Below are positions 42,170 through 51,476 of a DNA stretch of 64,000 nt, piece by piece; positions within the stretch are counted from its first letter, which is position 1, and each line of letters begins with the position of its first letter. Below the pieces are notes generated by a model. It was not told where the DNA came from, ran no database searches, and saw nothing but the letters and a program-made list of their open reading frames with translations. The stretch lies in contig JAFZPJ010000048.1 of assembly GCA_017550385.1 (NCBI GenBank), forward strand, positions 1 through 64,000, given 5' to 3'. Position numbers and translations under genes: made by a program. Origin of the DNA: Clostridiales bacterium (GTDB lineage Bacteria; Bacillota; Clostridia; Saccharofermentanales; Saccharofermentanaceae).

Positions 42170-43609
42170 TTACTTTATGTTCTCGATGAAAGCCTTATAG
42201 CCGAGATAGAGGAAATATAGATCTATCTTGGAGATGACTTCGATCGGTGCGTGCATAGACCATACGGGAACACCCATATCTACAACATCCATACCGAGTT
42301 CGGCCATAACTGCAGCGATAGTTCCGCCGCCGCCTGCATCGATCTTACCGAGTTCACCGGTCTGCCAAGGGATCGAATTGCTGTCTAAGATATCCGTGAT
42401 TTCTGCAATAAAGTCACCTGTAGCTTCAGAACAGCCTGACTTGCCTCTTGCTCCGGTGTACTTCTCTATCTTGAGTCCGCAGGACATGAAAGCAGTATTG
42501 CGCTTCTCAAACACGCTCGCATACTTAGGATCATAAGCAGTCGTAACGTCTGTGGAAAGCATTTTTGTGGCGGCAAGCGCTTTTCGGAACTTGAGAGTAT
42601 TGAACTTATCGATACCACCGTCAGCCTTAGCCATGAGTTCCATAAGGAAATTCTCATATAGATAAGAAGAAGCTCCTGAATTGGCATAAGAACCGATCTC
42701 TTCCTTATCCGTAAGCAACGTGACACAAGTCCTTGCAGGCTTCTCCTGAGCAAGAAGAGCTCTGAGCGCCGGATATGCGCAAACCTTGTCATCGTGACCG
42801 TACGCAGCGATATAAGCGCGGTCGAAGCCGACATCTCTGGCTTTGGCTGCAGGTACGATCTCGATCTCTGCAGACACAAAATCCTTCTCAGTGATCCCAT
42901 ACTCTTCAGAAAGGAGCTTAAGGATAGCAGCTTTGTAAATCTCCTTATCCTTTGTTTTCTCGTCTCTTACAGGAATACCGCCGATAATGACATTGAGATC
43001 CTCTGCAGGAATGAACTCGGATGCTTTCTTAGCCATCTGGGCATTTCCGAGATGAGGAAGAAGATCCGTAATGTAGAAGACCGGATCATCATCCTTCTCG
43101 CCTACACAGATCTCATGGCTCTTACCGTCATTGGTAAATACGACTCCGTGGACGGCAAGCGGTATAGTCGTCCACTGATACTTCTTGATCCCGCCGTAAT
43201 AGTGAGTCTTGAAGTAAACAGTATCGTTATCTTCGAAGATAGGATTAGGCTTAAGGTCAAGTCTGGGGGAATCGATATGAGCTCCGAGTATATTGAAGCC
43301 TGCATCGGGTCCCTTCTTGCCGATAACAGCAGCAGCAAATCCTTTGCCCTTTATGGTGCTGTAGACCTTGTCGCCGGCATTAAGTGTGTCTTTGGTAGAT
43401 ATATCTACAAATCCGAGCTCTTCAGCCGAAGCAACCGCATTCTTGGCAAATTCTCTTTCTGTCTTGGATGCATCCAAAAAAGCCTTATATTCTTCAGCAA
43501 ATGCCATGGTAGCAGCAATGTCATCATTACTTGCAACCTTGTACTGATTCGGGAATTCAGCAAAGAGTTCCTTAGACTTAGTTTTCTTAGTCTCTTTCTT
43601 TTTTGCCAT
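42170..43609 (-). CDS. M18-family aminopeptidase
   Basis: The 479-residue protein has the M18 motifs: GAHIDSPRLD, TDKEEIGS with the catalytic Glu pair, and VWSMHAPIE near the C-terminus. These dinuclear zinc enzymes remove N-terminal acidic or other residues from peptides in the cytoplasm. The N-terminus is Lys-rich. ATG 43609 has AGAGG eight bases upstream; GTG 43618 and ATG 43615 are in frame but too close to that site. It is divergent from the PHP phosphatase gene. Confidence 0.93.
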   Translation of the reverse strand: MAKKKETKKTKSKELFAEFPNQYKVASNDDIAATMAFAEEYKAFLDASKTEREFAKNAVASAEELGFVDISTKDTLNAGDKVYSTIKGKGFAAAVIGKKGPDAGFNILGAHIDSPRLDLKPNPIFEDNDTVYFKTHYYGGIKKYQWTTIPLAVHGVVFTNDGKSHEICVGEKDDDPVFYITDLLPHLGNAQMAKKASEFIPAEDLNVIIGGIPVRDEKTKDKEIYKAAILKLLSEEYGITEKDFVSAEIEIVPAAKARDVGFDRAYIAAYGHDDKVCAYPALRALLAQEKPARTCVTLLTDKEEIGSYANSGASSYLYENFLMELMAKADGGIDKFNTLKFRKALAATKMLSTDVTTAYDPKYASVFEKRNTAFMSCGLKIEKYTGARGKSGCSEATGDFIAEITDILDSNSIPWQTGELGKIDAGGGGTIAAVMAELGMDVVDMGVPVWSMHAPIEVISKIDLYFLYLGYKAFIENIK

Positions 43610-43682
43610 ATTCATCACCTCTAATTATTGATATTTTATGATAACATTAATCACGTAAAATGTTTACAGATCAGGGGTTTAT

Positions 43683-44495
43683 ATGGTTACTGACGGACAC
43701 AATCATACGAAGCATTTCTCACCCGATGCGGCTCAGTCTGTAGAAGAGCTCTGTACCTCTGCTGAGCAGTGCGGGATCCGCAGGTTAGCCGTAACCGAAC
43801 ACTATGACGCTGATTTCCCTGATTCCAGCCTCAACTGGGTGTTTGACATCGAAGAATACAAGACTGCATTTCCCAATTGGCAGTCTGCAAATCCTGCCGT
43901 AGAGCTTCTTATGGGGGTAGAGTTCGGATATCAGGCTCACCTTGCTTCAAAGATTGACGGATTAGCTCTTCAGGCACCGTTCGACGTTGTGCTTCTCAGC
44001 AATCACCTTATACGCGGTGAAGACATATACGTATCGAAGCTTTGTTATGAGATCCCGCGTAAAGAGCGTTTTGCCGAGTATGTTGCTACGCTTGCTGAGA
44101 TGACCGAGAGATGCAGCAATTTCGATGTTGTTGCTCATTACGATTACATAAACAGATACGGAACAGATGACGACAGCCGAGTATCCTATGACGACTGTCC
44201 TGCTGAATTCGACAGATTCCTCGAGGCTCTCGTATCCAAAGAAAAGGCGCTAGAGATCAATACCAAGTCCATTCAAAAGCTCGCTCAGAAGAATGCATGT
44301 GACATAATGCCGGATCCGAAGATCATTCAAAGATACATTGATATGGGCGGCAGGCTGATAACGCTGGGTTCCGATTCCCACACTCCCGACGGTATCGGAA
44401 TATGTTTCGAAGAGACTATTGAATATTTAAAGTCCCTTGGTATCACCGAGACGGTGTACTACAAGGGACATAAACCTTATCCTGAAACGCTTTAA
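43683..44495 (+). CDS. PHP-domain histidinol-phosphatase-like protein
   Basis: The 270-residue product has the PHP metal motifs DGHNHT (His6, His8), TEHYD, VAHYDYIN and SDSHTPDGIG. Length and pattern fit HisJ/HisK-type histidinol phosphatase, which makes histidinol, but other PHP phosphoesterases look similar and no his gene is next to it. AGGGG precedes the ATG by five bases. It converges on prfB with a two-base gap and no terminator. Confidence 0.85.
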   Translation: MVTDGHNHTKHFSPDAAQSVEELCTSAEQCGIRRLAVTEHYDADFPDSSLNWVFDIEEYKTAFPNWQSANPAVELLMGVEFGYQAHLASKIDGLALQAPFDVVLLSNHLIRGEDIYVSKLCYEIPRKERFAEYVATLAEMTERCSNFDVVAHYDYINRYGTDDDSRVSYDDCPAEFDRFLEALVSKEKALEINTKSIQKLAQKNACDIMPDPKIIQRYIDMGGRLITLGSDSHTPDGIGICFEETIEYLKSLGITETVYYKGHKPYPETL

Positions 44496-44497
44496 GT

Positions 44498-45613
44498 TTA
44501 TTTCTCGTTCTTCATGCCGGACAGGAAAGCGAAAATGAATCCGTCTACCTTACCGTCCATAACGGCATCGACGTCAACTTCTTCATAACCTGTACGGTTA
44601 TCCTTAACAAGCGTATACGGGCAGAATACATAAGATCTGATCTGGGAACCCCATGCGATCTCCATCTGATTGCCCTTGAGATCTTCGATCTTAGCCATCT
44701 CGGAAGCCTGTGCCAGTGCAAAAAGCTTAGCCTTAAGCATCTTAAGACACGTCTCCTTATTCTGTAGCTGCGATCTCTCAGCCTGACAGGAAACAACAAT
44801 GCCGGTAGGATTATGAGTCATTCTAACGGCTGTATCAGTCTTGTTGATGTGCTGTCCGCCCTTACCTGTTGCTCGGTAAGTATCAACTCTTACATCGGAC
44901 ATATCGATCTTGATATCATCTTCAGTCTTCTGGTCAAGCTCAGGGATGACTTCGCAGGAAGCAAATGATGTGTGTCTTCTTCCTGCAGAGTCAAAAGGCG
45001 ATATTCTTACAAGTCTGTGTACACCAACTTCAGATCTTAAGAAACCATAAGCATTCTCACCTGTGATCTTCATTGAAACAGACTGTATTCCGGCTTCTTC
45101 ACCGTCAACATATTCGAGTTCCTCAGTAGTAAAACCATGGACTTCAGCCCATCTCTTATACATTCTGTAGAGCATGGAACACCAGTCCATGGCTTCAGTT
45201 CCGCCTGCGCCCGCATGAAGCGAGAGCGTGGCATTGTTAGCATCATAAGGACCGGTCAGAAGCGTCTCAAGGCGCATTTTCTCGAAATCTTCCTTGAAAA
45301 CAGCAACACTCTCGGTCAACTCGGCAAGCGAATCCTTGTCTTCCTCTTCGTTGGCAAGCTCGCACAGAGCCAGGAGATCTTCTCTCTCAGCTACAAGATT
45401 CTTATAATTCTCGACTTTTTTCTTAAGTCTGCCGAGAGTCTGCGTAAGCTCCTGAGCCTTAGCTGCATCATTCCAGAAATCAGGTTCGGTAGTCCTGTTC
45501 TCAAGCTCACTTATCTGATCTGTAACGCGGTCGATATGAAGTGCATCCTTAAGTTTGGCAAGGGGCTCTTCAAATGATTCCAAGTCAAGTCTGATGTTAT
45601 CGAATTCAAGCAT
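44498..45613 (-). CDS. prfB: Peptide chain release factor 2
   Basis: The 371-residue protein is RF2: it carries the SPF tripeptide in ISPFDSAGRRHTSF, which reads UGA/UAA, and the peptidyl-hydrolase GGQ in TGKGGQHINKTDTAVR. It frees finished proteins from the ribosome. The gene is a single uninterrupted frame; the autoregulatory +1 frameshift at an early UGA, common in prfB, is missing (the corresponding region reads ALHIDRV). AAAGG lies nine bases before the ATG. Confidence 0.97.
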   Translation of the reverse strand: MLEFDNIRLDLESFEEPLAKLKDALHIDRVTDQISELENRTTEPDFWNDAAKAQELTQTLGRLKKKVENYKNLVAEREDLLALCELANEEEDKDSLAELTESVAVFKEDFEKMRLETLLTGPYDANNATLSLHAGAGGTEAMDWCSMLYRMYKRWAEVHGFTTEELEYVDGEEAGIQSVSMKITGENAYGFLRSEVGVHRLVRISPFDSAGRRHTSFASCEVIPELDQKTEDDIKIDMSDVRVDTYRATGKGGQHINKTDTAVRMTHNPTGIVVSCQAERSQLQNKETCLKMLKAKLFALAQASEMAKIEDLKGNQMEIAWGSQIRSYVFCPYTLVKDNRTGYEEVDVDAVMDGKVDGFIFAFLSGMKNEK

Positions 45614-45618
45614 CGGGA

Positions 45619-46806
45619 TTAACCTTTCTTCAGATCTTCAACAAATTCTTTAAGCAACTTCATGGCTTCTTTGAGATCTTCCATGGAAGCAGCGTAACTG
45701 ATCCTTACAAAACCTTCTCCGCACTTACCGAAAGCGTTACCGGGAACGATGGCAACATGCTTCTCGAGCAGGAATCTCTCACAGAATTCCTCAGATGTAA
45801 GACCGGTGCTCTTGATACACGGGAATGCGTAGAAAGCACCGTAAGGTACAAAACAATCCAGACCGGCATCCTTTAGGCCCTGGATGACGACTCTTCTTCT
45901 GTGGTTATACTCAGTCCTCATCTTAACTACTTCATCATCGGCATTCATGGCAGCCTCGATAACGGAGAACTGAGCCATAGAAGGCGCGCACATGATGCAG
46001 TACTGATGGATCTTGATCATCGGAGCCACAAGTTCTGCAGGGCCGGCAATATAACCAACACGGAAACCCGTCATGGCATAAGACTTGGAGAAGCCGTTTA
46101 CCATGATCACACGCTCACGAAGTTCAGAGAACTGCGTAAGCGAAGAAGGCTTGCCGTCAAGATAATTAAGCTCACAATAGAGCTCATCTGAAAGAACGAT
46201 GATATCGGGATGACGGAGAAGTACATCCTTGATCCTGGCCCAATCCTCAAGAGTCATAACTGCTCCTGTAGGGTTATTCGGATATCCGACGATGATATAT
46301 TTGGTCTTATCCGTGATTGCAGCCTCGAGTTCTTCAGGCATAAGCCTGTAGTCGTTCTCGGGCTTGGTCTCGACTACGACCGGCACACCGTGTGCAAACT
46401 CGACTGTTGCTTTATAAGCAACGAAACAAGGCTCTACAACGATTACTTCGTCTCCGGGATTTATCAAAGCTCTTGCAGCAAGATCAAGACCTTCGCTGCC
46501 GCCAACTGTTATAAGTATCTCGTGTGCCGGATCGTATGCTACGCCGTATCTTCTCTTGAGGTACTCAGAGATGGCAATACGGGAATCTATATAACCGGAA
46601 TTGGGAGAATAGTGTGTATATCCGTCAACGATAGAATTGATAGCGGCTTCCCTTACAGACCAGGGAGTTACAAAGTCAGGCTCACCGATAGACAGCGATA
46701 TAACATGTCCCTTCATCTCATTTGCAAGATCAAAGAACTTTCTAATGGCAGAAGGCGGTACCTGTTGTACTGCCTTCGAAATCTTATCTTCGTAATTGAA
46801 ACTCAT
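45619..46806 (-). CDS. PLP-dependent class I/II aminotransferase
   Basis: The 395-residue enzyme is a fold-type I aminotransferase with the PLP lysine in GFSKSYAMTGFRVGY, YPNNPTG and DELYCEL motifs. It resembles aspartate/aromatic aminotransferases (PatA-like) of Firmicutes. Its ATG overlaps the stop of the Lrp-type regulator by four bases (ATGA), so the pair is translated together, and the regulator may sense the amino acid it handles. Amino-acid specificity is not readable. Confidence 0.92.
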   Translation of the reverse strand: MSFNYEDKISKAVQQVPPSAIRKFFDLANEMKGHVISLSIGEPDFVTPWSVREAAINSIVDGYTHYSPNSGYIDSRIAISEYLKRRYGVAYDPAHEILITVGGSEGLDLAARALINPGDEVIVVEPCFVAYKATVEFAHGVPVVVETKPENDYRLMPEELEAAITDKTKYIIVGYPNNPTGAVMTLEDWARIKDVLLRHPDIIVLSDELYCELNYLDGKPSSLTQFSELRERVIMVNGFSKSYAMTGFRVGYIAGPAELVAPMIKIHQYCIMCAPSMAQFSVIEAAMNADDEVVKMRTEYNHRRRVVIQGLKDAGLDCFVPYGAFYAFPCIKSTGLTSEEFCERFLLEKHVAIVPGNAFGKCGEGFVRISYAASMEDLKEAMKLLKEFVEDLKKG

Positions 46807-47291
46807 AAGATTATTGCCTGCCTGTCATCCGTGTTTGGATTATCGTAGATAATACCGTTGGCCTTATATTTCTTAAGGATAAAGTGCGTTGTTGTTGAGA
46901 GGACGCCTTCCATCGGAGCTATCTTCTCTGTTACGAAGTTAGCGATATTTCTAAGCGTACTGTCCTCATATATGATCATGAGGTCAAATCCTCCGGAAAC
47001 AAGGTAACATGCCGTAACCTTATCGAATTTGCTTAATATCTGAGCGATCTGATCGTAACCCTTGTTCTTGACAGGGGTGATCCTTACTTCGATCATTCCG
47101 ATGCAGTTATCCGGAGCCTTCTTCTCCCAATTGATGACGGTATTGTACCCAAGGATGATATTCTCATCCTTGAGTCGCTGGATCTCATTATTAACTTCGT
47201 CTTCAGAGGATCCAAGCATGGTCGCGATCTCAGCTGAAGACAATCTCGCGTTGTTCTCGATAAGTCTTAACAGTTCAATATCATCAATCAT
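46803..47291 (-). CDS. Lrp/AsnC-family transcriptional regulator
   Basis: The 162-residue protein has an N-terminal winged helix-turn-helix (LLRLIENNARLSSAEIATMLGSSEDEV) and a C-terminal RAM ligand-binding domain (about 70-150). Such proteins respond to amino acids and often control a neighbouring gene. Coupling with the downstream aminotransferase supports a local role. A 35-base gap separates it from the malic enzyme gene. Confidence 0.93.
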   Translation of the reverse strand: MIDDIELLRLIENNARLSSAEIATMLGSSEDEVNNEIQRLKDENIILGYNTVINWEKKAPDNCIGMIEVRITPVKNKGYDQIAQILSKFDKVTACYLVSGGFDLMIIYEDSTLRNIANFVTEKIAPMEGVLSTTTHFILKKYKANGIIYDNPNTDDRQAIIL

Positions 47292-47326
47292 GGCTTTTCT
47301 CCTCTTTACAGTAGTTTTTCTAATGA

Positions 47327-48499
47327 TCAGATGCGTGCAACGCCAGTATCTCTTGCAGCCTGTGCAACAGCAGCAGCAACTGCAGGTCCTACCCTATTAT
47401 CGAATGCATCCGGAAGGATATATTCAGGGTTCAGTTCTTCGTCAGAAACGATGCCTGCGATTGCGTTTGCAGCAGCGATCTTCATCTCATCATTGATATC
47501 GGAAGCTCTTACATCGAGAGCACCACGGAAGATGCCCGGGAATGCGAGAACGTTGTTGACCTGGTTCGGGAAGTCAGATCTGCCAGTTGCCATAACTGCA
47601 ACTCCTGCCTTCTTAGCTTCATCAGGAAGGATCTCAGGTGTAGGGTTAGCGCAAGCAAATACGACAGGATCCTTAGCCATTGTAGCGACCATGTCTGCTG
47701 TAAGCACACCCGGAGCAGATACACCGATGAATACGTCAGCACCAACGATAACGTCAGCAAGGGAACCTGCCTTCTTCTCAGGGTTTGTGATCTTAGCCAT
47801 CTCTTCCTTAGCTGAGTTAAGGCCTTCTCTGCCCTCATAGATAGCACCCTTACGGTCGCAGAGAATAACATTCTTAAGGCCTCTGGAGATGATGAGCTTT
47901 GTAATAGCTGTAGCAGCTGCGCCGGCGCCGTTAACTACGACGTGGATATCTTCCATCTTCTTACCAACAATCTTAAGAGCATTGGTAAGACCAGCAAGTG
48001 TGATTACAGCTGTACCGTGCTGGTCGTCGTGGAAGATCGGGATGTCACATCTTTCCTTAAGTTTCTTCTCGATCTCGAAGCATCTGGGAGCAGAAATATC
48101 CTCGAGGTTTACGCCGCCGAAAGAACCTGCAAGAAGCGCAACTGTATTAACGATCTCATCAACATCCTTGGAACGGATGCAGAGAGGGAATGCATCAACA
48201 TCACCGAAAGCCTTGAACAGAGCGCACTTGCCTTCCATAACAGGCATGCCTGCTTCAGGACCGATGTCACCAAGGCCGAGAACAGCCGTACCGTCAGTAA
48301 CAACTGCTACAAGGTTATGTCTTCTTGTATATTTGTAAGAGAGGTCAACGTCCTTCTGGATCTCAAGACAAGGAGCTGCAACGCCCGGTGTATACGCGAT
48401 AGCGAGTTCTTCCTTAGAACCAACGGGAGCTGTGGCGATTACTTCGATCTTACCTGCCCATTCCTCATGCATCTTAATTGCTTTCTCATTGTTATCCAT
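47327..48499 (-). CDS. NAD(P)-dependent malic enzyme
   Basis: The 390-residue short-form malic enzyme has YTPGVAAPC with the catalytic Tyr, the metal/substrate region FGGVNLEDISAPRCFEIE, IPIFHDDQHGTAV, and a Rossmann VVNGAGAAATA. It decarboxylates malate to pyruvate with NAD(P)H formation, or runs in reverse. TTTGGAGG precedes the ATG. A TATACT at about 48527 may be its -10. It stands upstream of the Lrp/aminotransferase pair on the same strand. Confidence 0.95.
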   Translation of the reverse strand: MDNNEKAIKMHEEWAGKIEVIATAPVGSKEELAIAYTPGVAAPCLEIQKDVDLSYKYTRRHNLVAVVTDGTAVLGLGDIGPEAGMPVMEGKCALFKAFGDVDAFPLCIRSKDVDEIVNTVALLAGSFGGVNLEDISAPRCFEIEKKLKERCDIPIFHDDQHGTAVITLAGLTNALKIVGKKMEDIHVVVNGAGAAATAITKLIISRGLKNVILCDRKGAIYEGREGLNSAKEEMAKITNPEKKAGSLADVIVGADVFIGVSAPGVLTADMVATMAKDPVVFACANPTPEILPDEAKKAGVAVMATGRSDFPNQVNNVLAFPGIFRGALDVRASDINDEMKIAAANAIAGIVSDEELNPEYILPDAFDNRVGPAVAAAVAQAARDTGVARI

Positions 48500-48578
48500 A
48501 TATGAACCTCCAAATTGTAGTCTTAAGTATAATAATTAAAAGGCTGATAAAAAACAACAGGAATAAGAGCAAGAAATC

Positions 48579-49436
48579 TTACTCTTCTTTGCCCCCATCC
48601 TCGTTCAGTTTGTCAGTATATTCATCTTCTTCAGGTTCTTCACTGAAGATAAGGCCGGGAAGGTTCATCTTCCTCCATCTTCTGCCTACCATCATCTTGC
48701 AGTAGGAATTGGCCGCATATCTGGCAAAAGACATCATTATCCAGCATCCGAGAGCCGAATTGATAATAAAATAAGCCGTCGTAGAGAATGAAGCCACCAT
48801 ACCGATAAGGAAATCCAGTATAAAATAGGCACTCATTATAAGAAGAATGCCTCTCCACCGGTCAAGATAGTAGCCTTGTGTTCTCTTTATCATGTTCGGG
48901 AAAGACGAGAACAGACCGTAATCTCCGGAAAGATAGGCCGAAGGCATTACAAACAGGAACGGCAGAGCTACAACGACCAACAGCGTAAAAGAACCTATAA
49001 AGATAAGGAACGGTATTGCTATTACTAGACAGTGCAAAGTAAGAAATATCATACGGCCGGCAAGTGCAGACGACTTGATAGGTTCTCCAAACGCTTTAAG
49101 CTTGGTCCTGTTTTCCCTGAAAGCCTTAATATACAGACCCGAATAAAGAAAAGAAGCCATAAGCGTCAGGAAAATCGCAGACAGTGCAGTCAAAATGAAG
49201 ATGATATTACCTTCTGTCAGGGGTATAGCAGAGAGCCTTATAGCGTATGTATCTTTCTCGCTTGATGCCTGAACCTGTTCAGCCCAGCTGAAGAGAGCAT
49301 CAAAGTTAGTGTCAGAATAAGGATTAAAGCGTACGGCGCAATTGATCAAAACCGTAAAAAGATACAGTATCCTTACACCCCAGCGGTTTCCGACATCATC
49401 TATGTCAAACAGATTCTTAAGTGTTGCGAGAAACAT
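48579..49436 (-). CDS. Uncharacterised polytopic membrane protein (285 aa)
   Basis: I do not recognise a named family. The protein shows about five or six hydrophobic segments, an N-terminal stretch followed by an extracytoplasmic loop (about residues 38-75), and a long, highly charged C-terminal tail (EEPEEDEYTDKLNEDGGKEE). It resembles general integral membrane proteins of Clostridia (DUF975-like in layout), but no motif settles this. TAAGGAG precedes the ATG. It diverges from glutamine synthetase across a 129-base gap. Confidence 0.85.
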   Translation of the reverse strand: MFLATLKNLFDIDDVGNRWGVRILYLFTVLINCAVRFNPYSDTNFDALFSWAEQVQASSEKDTYAIRLSAIPLTEGNIIFILTALSAIFLTLMASFLYSGLYIKAFRENRTKLKAFGEPIKSSALAGRMIFLTLHCLVIAIPFLIFIGSFTLLVVVALPFLFVMPSAYLSGDYGLFSSFPNMIKRTQGYYLDRWRGILLIMSAYFILDFLIGMVASFSTTAYFIINSALGCWIMMSFARYAANSYCKMMVGRRWRKMNLPGLIFSEEPEEDEYTDKLNEDGGKEE

Positions 49437-49565
49437 ATTTACTCCTTATGTAGCAATAATAATATAAAACTCAAGAATTACCTATCGAAAATTAGTTTTA
49501 TTAATATTAGAAGCCTTAATTTATTGTGTTAGAATCATATATATTTGGGCAAGGAAGGCGTTTTT

Positions 49566-51476
49566 ATGACTGATTTTCATGTAATTCCGGAACTTTTATA
49601 TGTTATTCCCGCTGAGAAGCATTCTGCTGAAGACATCAGGCAGATACTTGATTTACACCCGGAGATAAAGTTTGTATCGCTTGCTGCCGTTGATCTTATG
49701 GGCAATGATACTGACGAGAAGATCCCGATATCAGATTTCAGCCATAACTTAGAGAACTATCTGAACGGTCATGCTGTCCAGACCGACGGTTCATCAGTTG
49801 TCCTTCCCGGTATTGCTACACTTAATGACGGTAAGGTCGACCTGATCCCCGACCCCGAAGTCATCTGGTATATCGATTACAACTACGAACACAAAGACCC
49901 TGTTACAGGTCTTCCTATTGGAACTCTCAGGATCCCTTCATACCTTAAGCACGGAGACGATATGGTCTGCTCCAGATCTATCCTTAAGAAGAGTGCTGAT
50001 TTCTTTGAGAAGAAGATCACTGATGTCTTCGAGAAGAACCCCGATATCTGCGCAGAATACGGCTTTAAGCCCGATGAACTGTCAAAGATAACTCTTATTA
50101 CTGCAACTGAGCTTGAATTCTGGGTAAACTCTCCTGATGAGATCATCAGCACTGAACAACTCTCAATCTCCCAGGAACTCAAGGAATCTTACTGGAAGCG
50201 TACAAAAGGCGTAGTCAGAACTGCTCTTGAGCAGGTCATCATGGTACTCGAGCAGTACGGATTCAACCCTGAGATGGGTCATAAGGAAGTGGGCGGCGTA
50301 AAAGCATCCCTCACTTCTTCCGGTGAATTCCACTTCATCATGGAACAGCTGGAAGTTGACTGGAAGTATTCAGATGCACTTCAGGGCGCAGATTACGAAT
50401 TAATTGCAAGAATCCTCATCAAAGAGATATTCAGGCTTCACGGTCTCGATGTCAGCTTTGATGCCAAGCCTCTTCAGGGCGTTGCAGGTTCCGGTGAACA
50501 CACTCATGTTAATGCAGTTGCAAACCTTAAAAACGGAAAAAAGATCAATCTCTTCACTCCTGAAGACATGAGCAAGGACTATCTGAGCAAGATCGGCTGG
50601 GGCTGTCTCATGGGTATCATGAAGCACTACAACATCATCAGCCCCTTCGTATCTGCTACAACTGATGCTTTCGAGAGACTAACTCCCGGTTTCGAAGCTC
50701 CTACTCATGCCGTAGCTTCTATCGGTATGGACGTGCTTACTCCCTCAAGAAACCGTTCAGTACTCCTTGGTCTCGTAAGATCAATGGACAATAAGCATGC
50801 AACGAGATTCGAGCTCAGAGCCCCGAACCCTCACACTAATACATATCTCTGCCTTGCAGCCGTATATCAGTCAATGCTCGACGGCATCGATTATGTTCTC
50901 GCTTCCGGCAAGGATACAAAGGCTCTCGAAGCAGAATTCACAAAGCCTTACGGCGAGCCCAGCGATTACCTTGAGAAGGACAGGCTGTACCGTTGCGAAG
51001 ACGACATTTTCGAGGACATGACGTCTGAAGAAAGAGACAGGTTGTTTGGAAAGCCTTCCGAGAACGTATACCATTCGATCGACATTCTTAAGTCTAACTC
51101 TGATGTTGAGCCCATTCTCGGGAACGGAGACGTATTCAACAAGATGATCCTGGATTCTTACTATCAGGCAATGCTCGGAAGATGGGAGATGGAACTTCTT
51201 GAGAAGATCATCCCCGCTAACCTCCAGACAATAAGAAACGTCGTAAGAAAAGACGACGGGTCAAATTCTTACGACGATATTCTTTGGAATGAGATTGTAA
51301 CTCTGAAGGTACGCCTTGCAAAGGATTCCGAGACTGAGACTTCTATCTTTACAAAGATCAAGAATGCCATCGGTGAGCGCAACTGGGAGGAAACATCCAA
51401 GTATCAGCTTGAGATGAAGGCTTCCATGAAGGAGCTCAGAGCCAAGTACAAGGCTTACTGCGAGAATCAGATTTAA
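49566..51476 (+). CDS. glnA: Glutamine synthetase, long clostridial form
   Basis: The 636-residue protein has glutamine synthetase catalytic motifs: TELEFW, MGHKEVGGVKA, GSGEHTHVNAV (usually GSGMH), PSRNRSVLLG and ATRFELRAPNP. It makes glutamine from glutamate and ammonia. It is about 190 residues longer than type I enzymes; a long helical C-terminal region follows residue about 480. No adenylylation motif is visible. ATG 49566 is chosen with AAGGAAGG seven to eight bases upstream; TTG 49545 is in frame. Type I-like versus type III placement is uncertain. It overlaps the aquaporin gene tail by a few bases. Confidence 0.9.
   Translation: MTDFHVIPELLYVIPAEKHSAEDIRQILDLHPEIKFVSLAAVDLMGNDTDEKIPISDFSHNLENYLNGHAVQTDGSSVVLPGIATLNDGKVDLIPDPEVIWYIDYNYEHKDPVTGLPIGTLRIPSYLKHGDDMVCSRSILKKSADFFEKKITDVFEKNPDICAEYGFKPDELSKITLITATELEFWVNSPDEIISTEQLSISQELKESYWKRTKGVVRTALEQVIMVLEQYGFNPEMGHKEVGGVKASLTSSGEFHFIMEQLEVDWKYSDALQGADYELIARILIKEIFRLHGLDVSFDAKPLQGVAGSGEHTHVNAVANLKNGKKINLFTPEDMSKDYLSKIGWGCLMGIMKHYNIISPFVSATTDAFERLTPGFEAPTHAVASIGMDVLTPSRNRSVLLGLVRSMDNKHATRFELRAPNPHTNTYLCLAAVYQSMLDGIDYVLASGKDTKALEAEFTKPYGEPSDYLEKDRLYRCEDDIFEDMTSEERDRLFGKPSENVYHSIDILKSNSDVEPILGNGDVFNKMILDSYYQAMLGRWEMELLEKIIPANLQTIRNVVRKDDGSNSYDDILWNEIVTLKVRLAKDSETETSIFTKIKNAIGERNWEETSKYQLEMKASMKELRAKYKAYCENQI

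Noticed and set aside
44498..45613. Programmed frameshift in prfB
   Set aside because: The reading frame is continuous through the region where the UGA normally occurs.
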